This document shows positions 1 through 10,078 of a stretch of DNA of 15,553 bases, in pieces (position 1 is the stretch's first letter; each line of letters opens with the position of its first letter). The translations under genes and the position numbers were made by a program. The DNA lies in contig NW_025062402.1 in NCBI RefSeq assembly GCF_000002995.4, forward strand, positions 1 to 15,553, given 5' to 3'. The notes beneath the pieces were generated by a model. It worked only from the letters and a program-made list of their open reading frames with translations. It ran no database searches and was not told the DNA's origin. The DNA comes from Brugia malayi (lineage: Eukaryota; Nematoda; Chromadorea; Rhabditida; Onchocercidae).

Positions 1-57
1 TAAATTGAAATAAAATCATGATTAATTGAAAGTTTTATTAATTTTGCTGATAAATTT
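1..57 (+). repeat. Partial monomer at left edge
   Basis: This is the last 57 bp of a monomer: the AATCATGATT palindrome followed by the TGATAAATTTATG lead-in. It shows that the array extends to the left of the window. It carries the AAGTTTT variant (majority ATGTTTT), also found just before copies 4, 30 and 40. Confidence 0.95.
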
Positions 58-1646
58 ATGCGCAAAACTAAATTACAAAGGCGTATTTTAATATTTAAAC
101 TATAAAATGACAACACAATATAGGACCAGCACTGGCACAACGCACGTAACATAGTCAATTAGGTTCAAAATAAGCTTTTTTTAGCAATTTGACACTTAAT
201 TAAAATTAAAATTGATAAATTAGAACCAATTTCCTTGTCTAATGTAAGAAAACTATAACAGATTTTAAAATTATTCAAAAATTCAAAATTTAAATTTGAA
301 TTTAAATTTAATTTAAATTCTTAAATTGAACTAAAATCATGATTAATGAATTTTATTAACTTTGCTGATAAATTTATGCGCAAAACTTAATTACAAAGCT
401 ATTTTAATCATTAAACTATAAAATGACAACACAATATAGGATCAGCACTGGCACAACGCACGTAACATAGTCAATTAGGTTCAAATAAGCTTTTTTAGCA
501 GTTTTGGCACTTAATTAAAATTAAAATTGATAAATTGGTACAATTCCTTGTCTAATGTAAAAACTATAACAAATTTTAAAATTTTTTAAAAAATTCAAAA
601 TTTAAATTTGAATTTAAATTTAATTTAAATTCTTAAATTTAACTAAAATCATGATTGAGTGAATGTTTTATTAACTTTGCTGATAAATTTATGCGCAAAA
701 CTTAATTACAAAAGCGTATTAAATATTTAAACTATAAAATGACACACAATATAGGATCAGCACTGGAACAACGCACGTAACACAGTCAATTAGTTCAAAA
801 TAAGCTTTTTTTAGCAGTTTTGCAATTAATTTAAAATTGAAATTGATAAATTAGAACCAATTTCCTTGTCTAATGTAAGAAAAACTATAACAAATTTTAA
901 AATTTTAAAAAATTCAAAATTTAAATTTGAATTAAATTTAATTTAAATTCTTAAATTGAATTAAAATCATGATTAATTGAAAGTTTTATTAGTTTTGCTG
1001 ATAAATTTATGCGCAAAACTTAATTACAAAGGCTATTTTAATATTTAAACTATAAAATGACAACACAATATAGGATCAGCACTGGACAACGCACGTAACA
1101 TAGTCAATTAGGTTCAAAATAAGCTTTTTTTAGCAGTTTGGCACTTAATTAAAATTAAAATTGATAAATTAGAACCAATTTCCTTGTCTAATGTAAGAAA
1201 ACTATAACAAATTTTAAAATTTTTAAAAAATTCAAAATTAAATTTGAATTTAAATTTAATTTAAATTCTTAAATTGAACTAAAATCAATGATTGATGAAT
1301 GTTTTATTAATTTTGCTGATAAATTTATGCGCAAAACTTAATTACAAAGGCTTATTTTAATATTTAAACTATAAAATGACAACAATATAGGATCAGCACT
1401 GGTACCAGTGCACGTAACATAGTCAATTAGGTTCAAAATAAGCTTTTTTTAGCAGTTTTGGCACTTAATTAAAATTAAAATTGATAAATTAGAACCAATT
1501 TCCTTGTCTAATGTAAGAAAACTATAACAGATTTTAAAATTTTTAAAAAATTCAAAATTTAAATTTGAATTTAAATTTAATTTAAATTCTTAAATTGAAC
1601 TAAAATCATGATTAATTGAATGTTTTATTAATTTGCTGATAAATTT
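58..1646 (+). repeat. More divergent monomers, copies 1-5
   Basis: Five units of 318, 315, 318, 318 and 320 bp, shorter and more irregular than the rest. Private changes include the only broken copy of the conserved box on this side (copy 2, about 532-560, with GGTACAATT in place of the usual AGAACCAATTT), AATCATT in place of AATATTT in copy 2, loss of one T from the 23-bp dyad in copy 3 (about 929-950), GACACACAAT in copy 3, and a new 16-bp palindrome in copy 5. Most other changes are single-base losses in short runs. Either this is close to an array edge, where exchange homogenises less, or base quality is lower here. Confidence 0.8.
1396..1411. repeat. Copy-5-specific perfect 16-bp palindrome
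   Basis: GCACTGGTACCAGTGC is its own reverse complement and holds the only GGTACC (KpnI) seen in the array. The usual sequence here is GCACTGGTACAACGC or GCACTGGTACAATGC. The right half looks like a copy of the left half on the other strand, so a short templated repair or conversion event is a possible origin. Confidence 0.9.
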
Positions 1647-3723
1647 ATGCGCAAAACTTAATTACAAAGGCGTATTTTAATATTTAAACTATAAAATGAC
1701 AACACAATATAGGATCCAGCACTGGTACAATGCACGTAACATAGTCAATTAGGTTCAAAATAAGCTTTTTTTAGCAGTTTTGGCACTTAATTAAAATTGA
1801 AAATTGATAAATTAGAACCAATTTCCTTGTCTAATGTAAGAAAACTATAACAAATTTTAAAATTTTTAAAAAATTCAAAATTTAAATTTGAATTTAAATT
1901 TAATTTAAATTCTTAAATTGAACTAAAATCATGATTAATTGAATGTTTTATTAATTTTGCTGATAAATTTATGCGCAAAACTTAATTACAAAGGCTTATT
2001 TTAATATTTAAACTATAAAATGACAACACAATATAGGATCAGCACTGGACAATGCACGTAACATAGTCAATTAGGTTAAAATAAGCTTTTTTTAGCAGTT
2101 TTGGCACTTAATTAAAATTAAAATTGATAAATTAGAACCAATTTCCTTGTCTAATGTAAGAAAACTATAACAATTTTAAAATTTTTCAAAAATTCAAAAT
2201 TTAAATTTGAATTTAAATTTAATTTAAATTCTTAAATTGAACTAAAATCATGATTAATTGAATGTTTTATTAATTTTGCTGATAAATTTATGCGCAAAAC
2301 TTAATTACAAAGGCGTATTTTAATATTTAAACTATAAAATGACAACACAATATAGGATCAGCACTGGTACAACGCACGTAACATAGTCAATTAGGTTCAA
2401 AATAAGCTTTTTTTAGCAGTTTGGCACTTAATTAAAATTGAAATTGATAAATTAGAACCAATTTCCTTGTCTAATGTAAGAAAACTATAACAAATTTTAA
2501 AATTTTTAAAAAATTCAAAATTTAAATTTGAATTTAAATTTAATTTAAATTCTTAAATTGAATTAAAATCATGATTAATTGAATGTTTTATTAATTTTGC
2601 TGATAAATTTATGCGCAAAACTTAATTACAAAGGCGTATTTTAATATTTAAACTATAAAATGACAACACAATATAGGATCAGCACTGGTACAACGCACGT
2701 AACATAGTCAATTAGGTTCAAAATAAGCTTTTTTTAGCAGTTTTGGCACTTAATTAAAATTGAAATTGATAAATTAGAACCAATTTCCTTGTCTAATGTA
2801 AGAAAACTATAACAAATTTTAAAATTTTTAAAAATTCAAAATTTAAATTTGAATTTAAATTTAATTTAAATTCTTAAATTGAACTAAAATCATGATTAAT
2901 TGAATGTTTTATTAATTTTGCTGATAAATTTATGCGCAAAACTTAATTACAAAGGCGTATTTTAATATTTAAACTATAAAATGACAACACAATATAGGAT
3001 CAGCACTGGTACAACGCACGTAACATAGTCAATTAGGTTCAAAATAAGCTTTTTTTAGCAGTTTGGCACTTAATTAAAATTGAAATTGATAAATTAGAAC
3101 CAATTTCCTTGTCTAATGTAAGAAAACTATAACAAATTTTAAAATTTTTAAAAAATTCAAAATTTAAATTTGAATTTAAATTTAATTTAAATTCTTAAAT
3201 TGAACTAAAATCATGATTAATTGAATGTTTTATTAACTTTGCTGATAAATTTATGCGCAAAACTAAATTACAAAGGCGTATTTTAATATTTAAACTATAA
3301 AATGACAACACAATATAGGATCAGCACTGGCACAACGCACGTAACATAGTCAATTAGGTTCAAAATAAGCTTTTTTTAGCAGTTTGGCACTTAATTAAAA
3401 TTGAAATTGATAAATTAGAACCAATTTCCTTGTCTAATGTAAGAAAACTATAACAATTTTAAAATTTTTAAAAATTCAAAATTTAAATTTGAATTTAAAT
3501 TTAATTTAAATTCTTAAATTTGAATTTAAAATCATGATTAATTGAATGTTTTATTAATTTTGCTGATAAATTTATGCGCAAAACTAAATTACAAAGGCGT
3601 ATTTTAATATTTAAACTATAAAATGACAACACAATATAGGATCAGCACTGGTACAACGCACGTAACATAGTCAATTAGGTTCAAAATAAGCTTTTTTTAG
3701 CAGTTTTGGCACTTAATTAAAAT

Positions 3724-3739
3724 TGATAAATTGATAAAT
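3724..3739 (+). repeat. 8-bp tandem duplication TGATAAAT x2
   Basis: Where most copies read TGAAATTGATAAATT, copy 12 has TGATAAAT twice in tandem. The same allele is in copies 24 (7578-7593), 39 (12404-12419) and 41 (13049-13064). These copies do not share their other alleles and are 12, 15 and 2 units apart, so either the variant spread on its own or the short duplication arose more than once. Confidence 0.8.
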
Positions 3740-3903
3740 TAGAACCAATTTCCTTGTCTAATGTAAGAAAACTATAACAAATTTTAAAATTTTTAAAAAA
3801 TTCAAAATTTAAATTTGAATTTAAATTTAATTTAAATTCTTAAATTGAACTAAAATCATGATTAATTGAATGTTTTATTAATTTTGCTGATAAATTTATG
3901 CGC

Positions 3904-3909
3904 AAGCTT
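3904..3909. other. Second HindIII site, unique to copy 13
   Basis: GCGCAAGCTTAATT replaces the usual GCGCAAAACTTAATT (one base shorter, one A to G change), giving an extra AAGCTT in this monomer. It would cut this unit into two HindIII pieces and marks the copy uniquely within the window. Confidence 0.9.
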
Positions 3910-4603
3910 AATTACAAAGGCGTATTTTAATATTTAAACTATAAAATGACAACACAATATAGGATCAGCACTGGTACAACGCACGTAACATAGTCAATTA
4001 GGTTCAAAATAAGCTTTTTTTAGCAGTTTTGGCACTTAATTAAAATTGAAAATTGATAAATTAGAACCAATTTCCTTGTCTAATGTAAGAAAACTATAAC
4101 AAATTTTAAAATTTTTAAAAAATTCAAAATTTAAATTTGAATTTAAATTTAATTTAAATTCTTAAATTGAACTAAAATCATGATTAATTGAATGTTTTAT
4201 TAACTTTGCTGATAAATTTATGCGCAAAACTTAATTACAAAGCGTATTTTAATATTTAAACTATAAAATGACAACACAATATAGGATCAGCACTGGCACA
4301 ACGCACGTAACATAGTCAATTAGGTTCAAAATAAGCTTTTTTTAGCAGTTTGGCACTTAATTAAAATTAAAATTGATAAATTAGAACCAATTTCCTTGTC
4401 TAATGTAAGAAAACTATAACAGATTTTAAAATTTTTAAAAAATTCAAAATTTAAATTTGAATTTAAATTTAATTTAAATTCTTAAATTGAACTAAAATCA
4501 TGATTAATTGAATGTTTTATTAATTTTGCTGATAAATTTATGCGCAAAACTTAATTACAAAGGCGTATTTTAATATTTAAACTATAAAATGACAACACAA
4601 TAT

Positions 4604-4638
4604 AGGATCAGCACTGGTACAACGCACGTAACATAGTC
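4604..4638 (+). other. GC-richer, variable island of the monomer (reference copy)
   Basis: In the reference copy, 17 of 35 bases are G or C, against about 21% for the whole monomer, and two of the four CpGs are here. This island carries most of the informative variants: GGATCAG, GGACCAG or GGATCCAG; the base between CTGG and ACAA; and ACGCAC or ATGCAC. GGATCC (BamHI) appears only in copies 6, 23, 36, 44, 46 and 48 (about 1712, 7172, 11354, 13929, 14572 and 15212). A 16-codon frame starting at the ATG at 4589 ends at TAG 4636; it is not considered a gene. Confidence 0.85.
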
Positions 4639-4653
4639 AATTAGGTTCAAAAT

Positions 4654-4664
4654 AAGCTTTTTTT
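4654..4664 (+). other. HindIII site overlapping a T7 tract (reference copy)
   Basis: AAGCTT at 4654-4659 runs into seven consecutive T residues (4658-4664). The arrangement occurs once in every complete monomer and is among its steadiest features, so a HindIII digest should give a ladder with a rung near 321 bp. The T7 run could act as a Pol III stop or a nucleosome-disfavouring tract, but nothing in the sequence shows either. Confidence 0.85.
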
Positions 4665-4702
4665 AGCAGTTTTGGCACTTAATTAAAATTGAAATTGATA
4701 AA

Positions 4703-4743
4703 TTAGAACCAATTTCCTTGTCTAATGTAAGAAAACTATAACA
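4703..4743. other. Invariant 41-bp box of the monomer (reference copy)
   Basis: The block begins TTAGAACCAATTTCC and ends AAAACTATAACA. By eye it is unchanged in about 45 of the 48 complete copies; exceptions are copy 2 (substituted at about 532-560), copy 3 (one extra A) and copy 47 (one A missing). It is bracketed by variable sites on both sides (AATTGAAATT/AATTAAAATT upstream, ACAAAT/ACAGAT/ACAAT downstream). Conserved boxes inside satellite monomers are often protein-binding sites, such as CENP-B boxes in mammals and similar motifs elsewhere; binding here is inference. The TTTCCTTG start matches a CENP-B box only weakly. Confidence 0.6.
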
Positions 4744-4761
4744 AATTTTAAAATTTTTAAA

Positions 4762-4786
4762 AAATTCAAAATTTAAATTTGAATTT
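4762..4786. repeat. Near-perfect 25-bp palindrome overlapping the 23-bp dyad
   Basis: AAATTC at 4762-4767 pairs with GAATTT at 4781-4786, and the interior is self-complementary except for one extra A in the A4 run after the C. Because GAATTT belongs to both this dyad and the next one, only one of the two could form a hairpin at a time. Copy 43 lacks the extra A and is a perfect palindrome. Confidence 0.8.
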
Positions 4787-4803
4787 AAATTTAATTTAAA
4801 TTC
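4781..4803. repeat. 23-bp inverted repeat (11-bp arms, 1-bp centre)
   Basis: Left arm GAATTTAAATT (4781-4791), centre T (4792), right arm AATTTAAATTC (4793-4803); the arms are exact reverse complements. By eye it is intact in 46 of 48 copies, lost only in copy 3 (one T deleted) and copy 48 (rearranged). The first in the window is at 298-320. It could extrude as a cruciform or bind a dimeric protein. Confidence 0.9.
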
Positions 4804-4817
4804 TTAAATTGAACTAA

Positions 4818-4827
4818 AATCATGATT
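4818..4827. repeat. 10-bp palindrome AATCATGATT
   Basis: A perfect palindrome containing TCATGA, found just after the A/T block in almost every copy. An exception is the junction before copy 5 (about 1283-1293), where AATCAATGATT has one extra A. Its regular presence makes it a second candidate site for a symmetric DNA-binding protein, but chance is possible in DNA this rich in A and T. Confidence 0.7.
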
Positions 4828-7800
4828 AATTGAATGTTTTATTAATTTTGCTGATAAATTTATGCGCAAAACTTAATTACAAAGGCTTATTTTAATATTT
4901 AAACTATAAAATGACAACACAATATAGGACCAGCACTGGTACAATGCACGTAACATAGTCAATTAGGTTCAAAATAAGCTTTTTTTAGCAGTTTTGGCAC
5001 TTAATTAAAATTAAAATTGATAAATTAGAACCAATTTCCTTGTCTAATGTAAGAAAACTATAACAAATTTTAAAATTTTTAAAAAATTCAAAATTTAAAT
5101 TTGAATTTAAATTTAATTTAAATTCTTAAATTGAACTAAAATCATGATTAATTGAATGTTTTATTAATTTTGCTGATAAATTTATGCGCAAAACTTAATT
5201 ACAAAAGGCGTATTTTAATATTTAAACTATAAAATGACAACACAATATAGGATCAGCACTGGAACAACGCACGTAACATAGTCAATTAGGTTCAAAATAA
5301 GCTTTTTTTAGCAGTTTGGCACTTAATTAAAATTGAAATTGATAAATTAGAACCAATTTCCTTGTCTAATGTAAGAAAACTATAACAAATTTTAAAATTT
5401 TTAAAAAATTCAAAATTTAAATTTGAATTTAAATTTAATTTAAATTCTTAAATTGAACTAAAATCATGATTAATTGAATGTTTTATTAATTTTGCTGATA
5501 AATTTATGCGCAAAACTTAATTACAAAGGCGTATTTTAATATTTAAACTATAAAATGACAACACAATATAGGATCAGCACTGGACAACGCACGTAACATA
5601 GTCAATTAGGTTCAAAATAAGCTTTTTTTAGCAGTTTGGCACTTAATTAAAATTAAAATTGATAAATTAGAACCAATTTCCTTGTCTAATGTAAGAAAAC
5701 TATAACAAATTTTAAAATTTTTAAAAAATTCAAAATTTAAATTTGAATTTAAATTTAATTTAAATTCTTAAATTGAATAAAAATCATGATTAATTGAATG
5801 TTTTATTAATTTTGCTGATAAATTTATGCGCAAAACTTAATTACAAAGGCGTATTTTAATATTTAAACTATAAAATGACAACACAATATAGGACCAGCAC
5901 TGGTACAATGCACGTAACATAGTCAATTAGGTTCAAAATAAGCTTTTTTTAGCAGTTTTGGCACTTAATTAAAATTAAAATTGATAAATTAGAACCAATT
6001 TCCTTGTCTAATGTAAGAAAACTATAACAAATTTTAAAATTTTTAAAAAATTCAAAATTTAAATTTGAATTTAAATTTAATTTAAATTCTTAAATTGAAC
6101 TAAAATCATGATTAATTGAATGTTTTATTAACTTTGCTGATAAATTTATGCGCAAAACTTAATTACAAAGCGTATTTTAATATTTAAACTATAAAATGAC
6201 AACACAATATAGGATCAGCACTGGCACAACGCACGTAACATAGTCAATTAGGTTCAAAATAAGCTTTTTTTAGCAGTTTGGCACTTAATTAAAATTGAAA
6301 TTGATAAATTAGAACCAATTTCCTTGTCTAATGTAAGAAAACTATAACAATTTTAAAATTTTTAAAAAATTCAAAATTTAAATTTGAATTTAAATTTAAT
6401 TTAAATTCTTAAATTTGAATTAAAATCATGATTAATTGAATGTTTTATTAATTTTGCTGATAAATTTATGCGCAAAACTTAATTACAAAGGCGTATTTTA
6501 ATATTTAAACTATAAAATGACAACACAATATAGGATCAGCACTGGTACAATGCACGTAACATAGTCAATTAGGTTCAAAATAAGCTTTTTTTAGCAGTTT
6601 GGCACTTAATTAAAATTAAAATTGATAAATTAGAACCAATTTCCTTGTCTAATGTAAGAAAACTATAACAGATTTTAAAATTTTTAAAAAATTCAAAATT
6701 TAAATTTGAATTTAAATTTAATTTAAATTCTTAAATTGAACTAAAATCATGATTAATTGAATGTTTTATTAATTTGCTGATAAATTTATGCGCAAAACTT
6801 AATTACAAAGCGTATTTTAATATTTAAACTATAAAATGACAACACAATATAGGATCAGCACTGGTACAACGCACGTAACATAGTCAATTAGGTTCAAAAT
6901 AAGCTTTTTTTAGCAGTTTGGCACTTAATTAAAATTAAAATTGATAAATTAGAACCAATTTCCTTGTCTAATGTAAGAAAACTATAACAATTTTAAAATT
7001 TTTAAAAAATTCAAAATTTAAATTTGAATTTAAATTTAATTTAAATTCTTAAATTGAACTAAAATCATGATTAATTGAATGTTTTATTAATTTTGCTGAT
7101 AAATTTATGCGCAAAACTTAATTACAAAGGCGTATTTTAATATTTAAACTATAAAATGACAACACAATATAGGATCCAGCACTGGTACAATGCACGTAAC
7201 ATAGTCAATTAGGTTCAAAATAAGCTTTTTTTAGCAGTTTGGCACTTAATTAAAATTAAAATTGATAAATTAGAACCAATTTCCTTGTCTAATGTAAGAA
7301 AACTATAACAGATTTTAAAATTTTTAAAAAATTCAAAATTTAAATTTGAATTTAAATTTAATTTAAATTCTTAAATTGAACTAAAATCATGATTAATTGA
7401 ATGTTTTATTAACTTTGCTGATAAATTTATGCGCAAAACTTAATTACAAAAGCGTATTTTAATATTTAAACTAAAAAATGACAACACAATATAGGATCAG
7501 CACTGGCACAACGCACGTAACATAGTCAATTAGGTTCAAAATAAGCTTTTTTTAGCAGTTTGGCACTTAATTAAAATTGATAAATTGATAAATTAGAACC
7601 AATTTCCTTGTCTAATGTAAGAAAACTATAACAGATTTTAAAATTTTTAAAAAATTCAAAATTTAAATTTGAATTTAAATTTAATTTAAATTCTTAAATT
7701 GAACTAAAATCATGATTAATTGAATGTTTTATTAATTTTGCTGATAAATTTATGCGCAAAACTTAATTACAAAGGCGTATTTTAATATTTAAACTATAAA

Positions 7801-10067
7801 ATGACAACACAATATAGGATCAGCACTGGCACAACGCACGTAACATAGTCAATTAGGTTCAAAATAAGCTTTTTTTAGCAGTTTGACACTTAATTAAAAT
7901 TAAAATTGATAAATTAGAACCAATTTCCTTGTCTAATGTAAGAAAACTATAACAAATTTTAAAATTTTTAAAAAATTCAAAATTTAAATTTGAATTTAAA
8001 TTTAATTTAAATTCTTAAATTGAACTAAAATCATGATTAATTGAATGTTTTATTAATTTGCTGATAAATTTATGCGCAAAACTAAATTACAAAGGCGTAT
8101 TTTAATATTTAAACTATAAAATGACAACACAATATAGGATCAGCACTGGCACAACGCACGTAACATAGTCAATTAGGTTCAAAATAAGCTTTTTTTAGCA
8201 GTTTTGGCACTTAATTAAAATTAAAATTGATAAATTAGAACCAATTTCCTTGTCTAATGTAAGAAAACTATAACAAATTTTAAAATTTTTAAAAAATTCA
8301 AAATTTAAATTTGAATTTAAATTTAATTTAAATTCTTAAATTGAACTAAAATCATGATTAATTGAATGTTTTATTAATTTTGCTGATAAATTTATGCGCA
8401 AAACTTAATTACAAAGGCGTATTTTAATATTTAAACTATAAAATGACAACACAATATAGGATCAGCACTGGCACAACGCACGTAACATAGTCAATTAGGT
8501 TCAAAATAAGCTTTTTTTAGCAGTTTTGGCACTTAATTAAAATTGAAATTGATAAATTAGAACCAATTTCCTTGTCTAATGTAAGAAAACTATAACAAAT
8601 TTTAAAATTTTTAAAAAATTCAAAATTTAAATTTGAATTTAAATTTAATTTAAATTCTTAAATTGAACTAAAATCATGATTAATTGAATGTTTTATTAAT
8701 TTTGCTGATAAATTTATGCGCAAAACTTAATTACAAAGGCGTATTTTAATATTTAAACTATAAAATGACAACACAATATAGGATCAGCACTGGTACAACG
8801 CACGTAACATAGTCAATTAGGTTCAAAATAAGCTTTTTTTAGCAGTTTTGGCACTTAATTAAAATTAAAATTGATAAATTAGAACCAATTTCCTTGTCTA
8901 ATGTAAGAAAACTATAACAAATTTTAAAATTTTTAAAAATTCAAAATTTAAATTTGAATTTAAATTTAATTTAAATTCTTAAATTGAACTAAAATCATGA
9001 TTAATTGAATGTTTTATTAATTTGCTGATAAATTTATGCGCAAAACTAAATTACAAAGGCGTATTTTAATATTTAAACTATAAAATGACAACACAATATA
9101 GGATCAGCACTGGCACAACGCACGTAACATAGTCAATTAGGTTCAAAATAAGCTTTTTTTAGCAGTTTGGACACTTAATTAAAATTAAAATTGATAAATT
9201 AGAACCAATTTCCTTGTCTAATGTAAGAAAACTATAACAGATCTTAAAATTTTTAAAAAATTCAAAATTTAAATTTGAATTTAAATTTAATTTAAATTCT
9301 TAAATTGAACTAAAATCATGATTAATTGAAAGTTTTATTAATTTGCTGATAAATTTATGCGCAAAACTTAATTACAAAGCGTATTTTAATATTTAAACTA
9401 TAAAATGACAACACAATATAAGTCCAGCACTGGTACAACGCACGTAACATAGTCAATTAGGTTCAAAATAAGCTTTTTTTAGCAGTTTTGGCACTTAATT
9501 AAAATTGAAATTGATAAATTAGAACCAATTTCCTTGTCTAATGTAAGAAAACTATAACAGATCTTAAAATTTTTAAAAAATTCAAAATTTAAATTTGAAT
9601 TTAAATTTAATTTAAATTCTTAAATTGAACTAAAATCATGATTAATTGAATGTTTTATTAATTTTGCTGATAAATTTATGCGCAAAACTTAATTACAAAA
9701 GCGTATTTTAATATTTAAACTATAAAATGACAACACAATATAGGATCAGCACTGGAACAACGCACGTAACACAGTCAATTAGGTTCAAAATAAGCTTTTT
9801 TTAGCAGTTTTGGCATTTAATTAAAATTGAAATTGATAAATTAGAACCAATTTCCTTGTCTAATGTAAGAAAACTATAACAAATTTTAAAATTTTTAAAA
9901 AATTCAAAATTTAAATTTGAATTTAAATTTAATTTAAATTCTTAAATTGAACTAAAATCATGATTAATTGAATGTTTTATTAATTTTGCTGATAAATTTA
10001 TGCGCAAAACTTAATTACAAAGGCTTATTTTAATATTTAAACTATAAAATGACAACACAATATAGGA

Positions 10068-10078
10068 TCAGCAGCACT
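10068..10078 (+). repeat. GCA duplication shared by adjacent copies 32 and 33
   Basis: TCAGCAGCACTGG replaces TCAGCACTGG here and again at about 10392-10402 in the next monomer, and nowhere else in the window. The two copies differ at other sites (AAGGCTTA versus AAGGCGTA, AATTAAAATT versus AATTGAAATT, ACAGAT versus ACAAAT), so the whole unit was not simply duplicated unchanged. Confidence 0.85.

Larger units (their letters stand above)
4743..4810. other. 68-bp near-pure A/T block with overlapping dyads (reference copy)
   Basis: Only three G/C bases occur in 68 bp (4767, 4781, 4803). The first part is a series of alternating runs A3-T4-A4-T5-A6 (4743-4764). The second part is built on repeated AATTT/AAATTT words and holds two inverted repeats that share GAATTT at 4781-4786. 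It recurs in every monomer at the same phase. Runs of this kind tend to be rigid or bent, melt easily and resist nucleosomes; these effects are expected from composition and were not measured. Confidence 0.85.
4540..4861 (+). repeat. Representative (consensus-like) satellite monomer, copy 15
   Basis: This 322-bp unit matches the by-eye majority sequence and is the reference for the sub-features listed here. It has 69 G/C bases and four CpGs (at 4543, 4564, 4623 and 4627). In order it holds TGCGCA near the start, a TTTAAACTATAAAATGAC stretch, the GC-richer island (4604-4638), HindIII plus T-tract (4654-4664), TTAATTAA, the invariant 41-bp block (4703-4743), the A/T block (4743-4810) and AATCATGATT (4818-4827). 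The boundaries are arbitrary because a tandem repeat has no natural start. I see no convincing internal half-repeat: TGATAAATT and AAACTATAA each occur twice, about 166 and 154 bp apart, but CTTAATTA also occurs twice at a different offset and out of order. Confidence 0.9.

Noticed and set aside
4584..4592. TATA-like promoter element (ACTATAAAA)
   Set aside because: Such words are expected often at 79% A+T. No transcript start, downstream gene or further promoter element supports it.
4589..4636. 16-codon frame starting ATG ACA ACA CAA and ending TAG, repeated in most monomers
   Set aside because: It is very short, is shifted by common 1-bp indels in the GC-richer island (CTGG-ACAA copies, CCAG copies), and has an in-frame TAA a few codons upstream. 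Its repetition follows from the satellite, not from coding.
4658..4664. T7 run as a terminator
   Set aside because: No stable GC stem precedes it and there is no gene or Pol III box A/B upstream.
4714..4730. CENP-B box in TTTCCTTGTCTAATGTA
   Set aside because: About 10 of 17 positions agree with the human box, but the essential core (TTCG, central A, CGGG) is mostly missing. This is within what chance could give.
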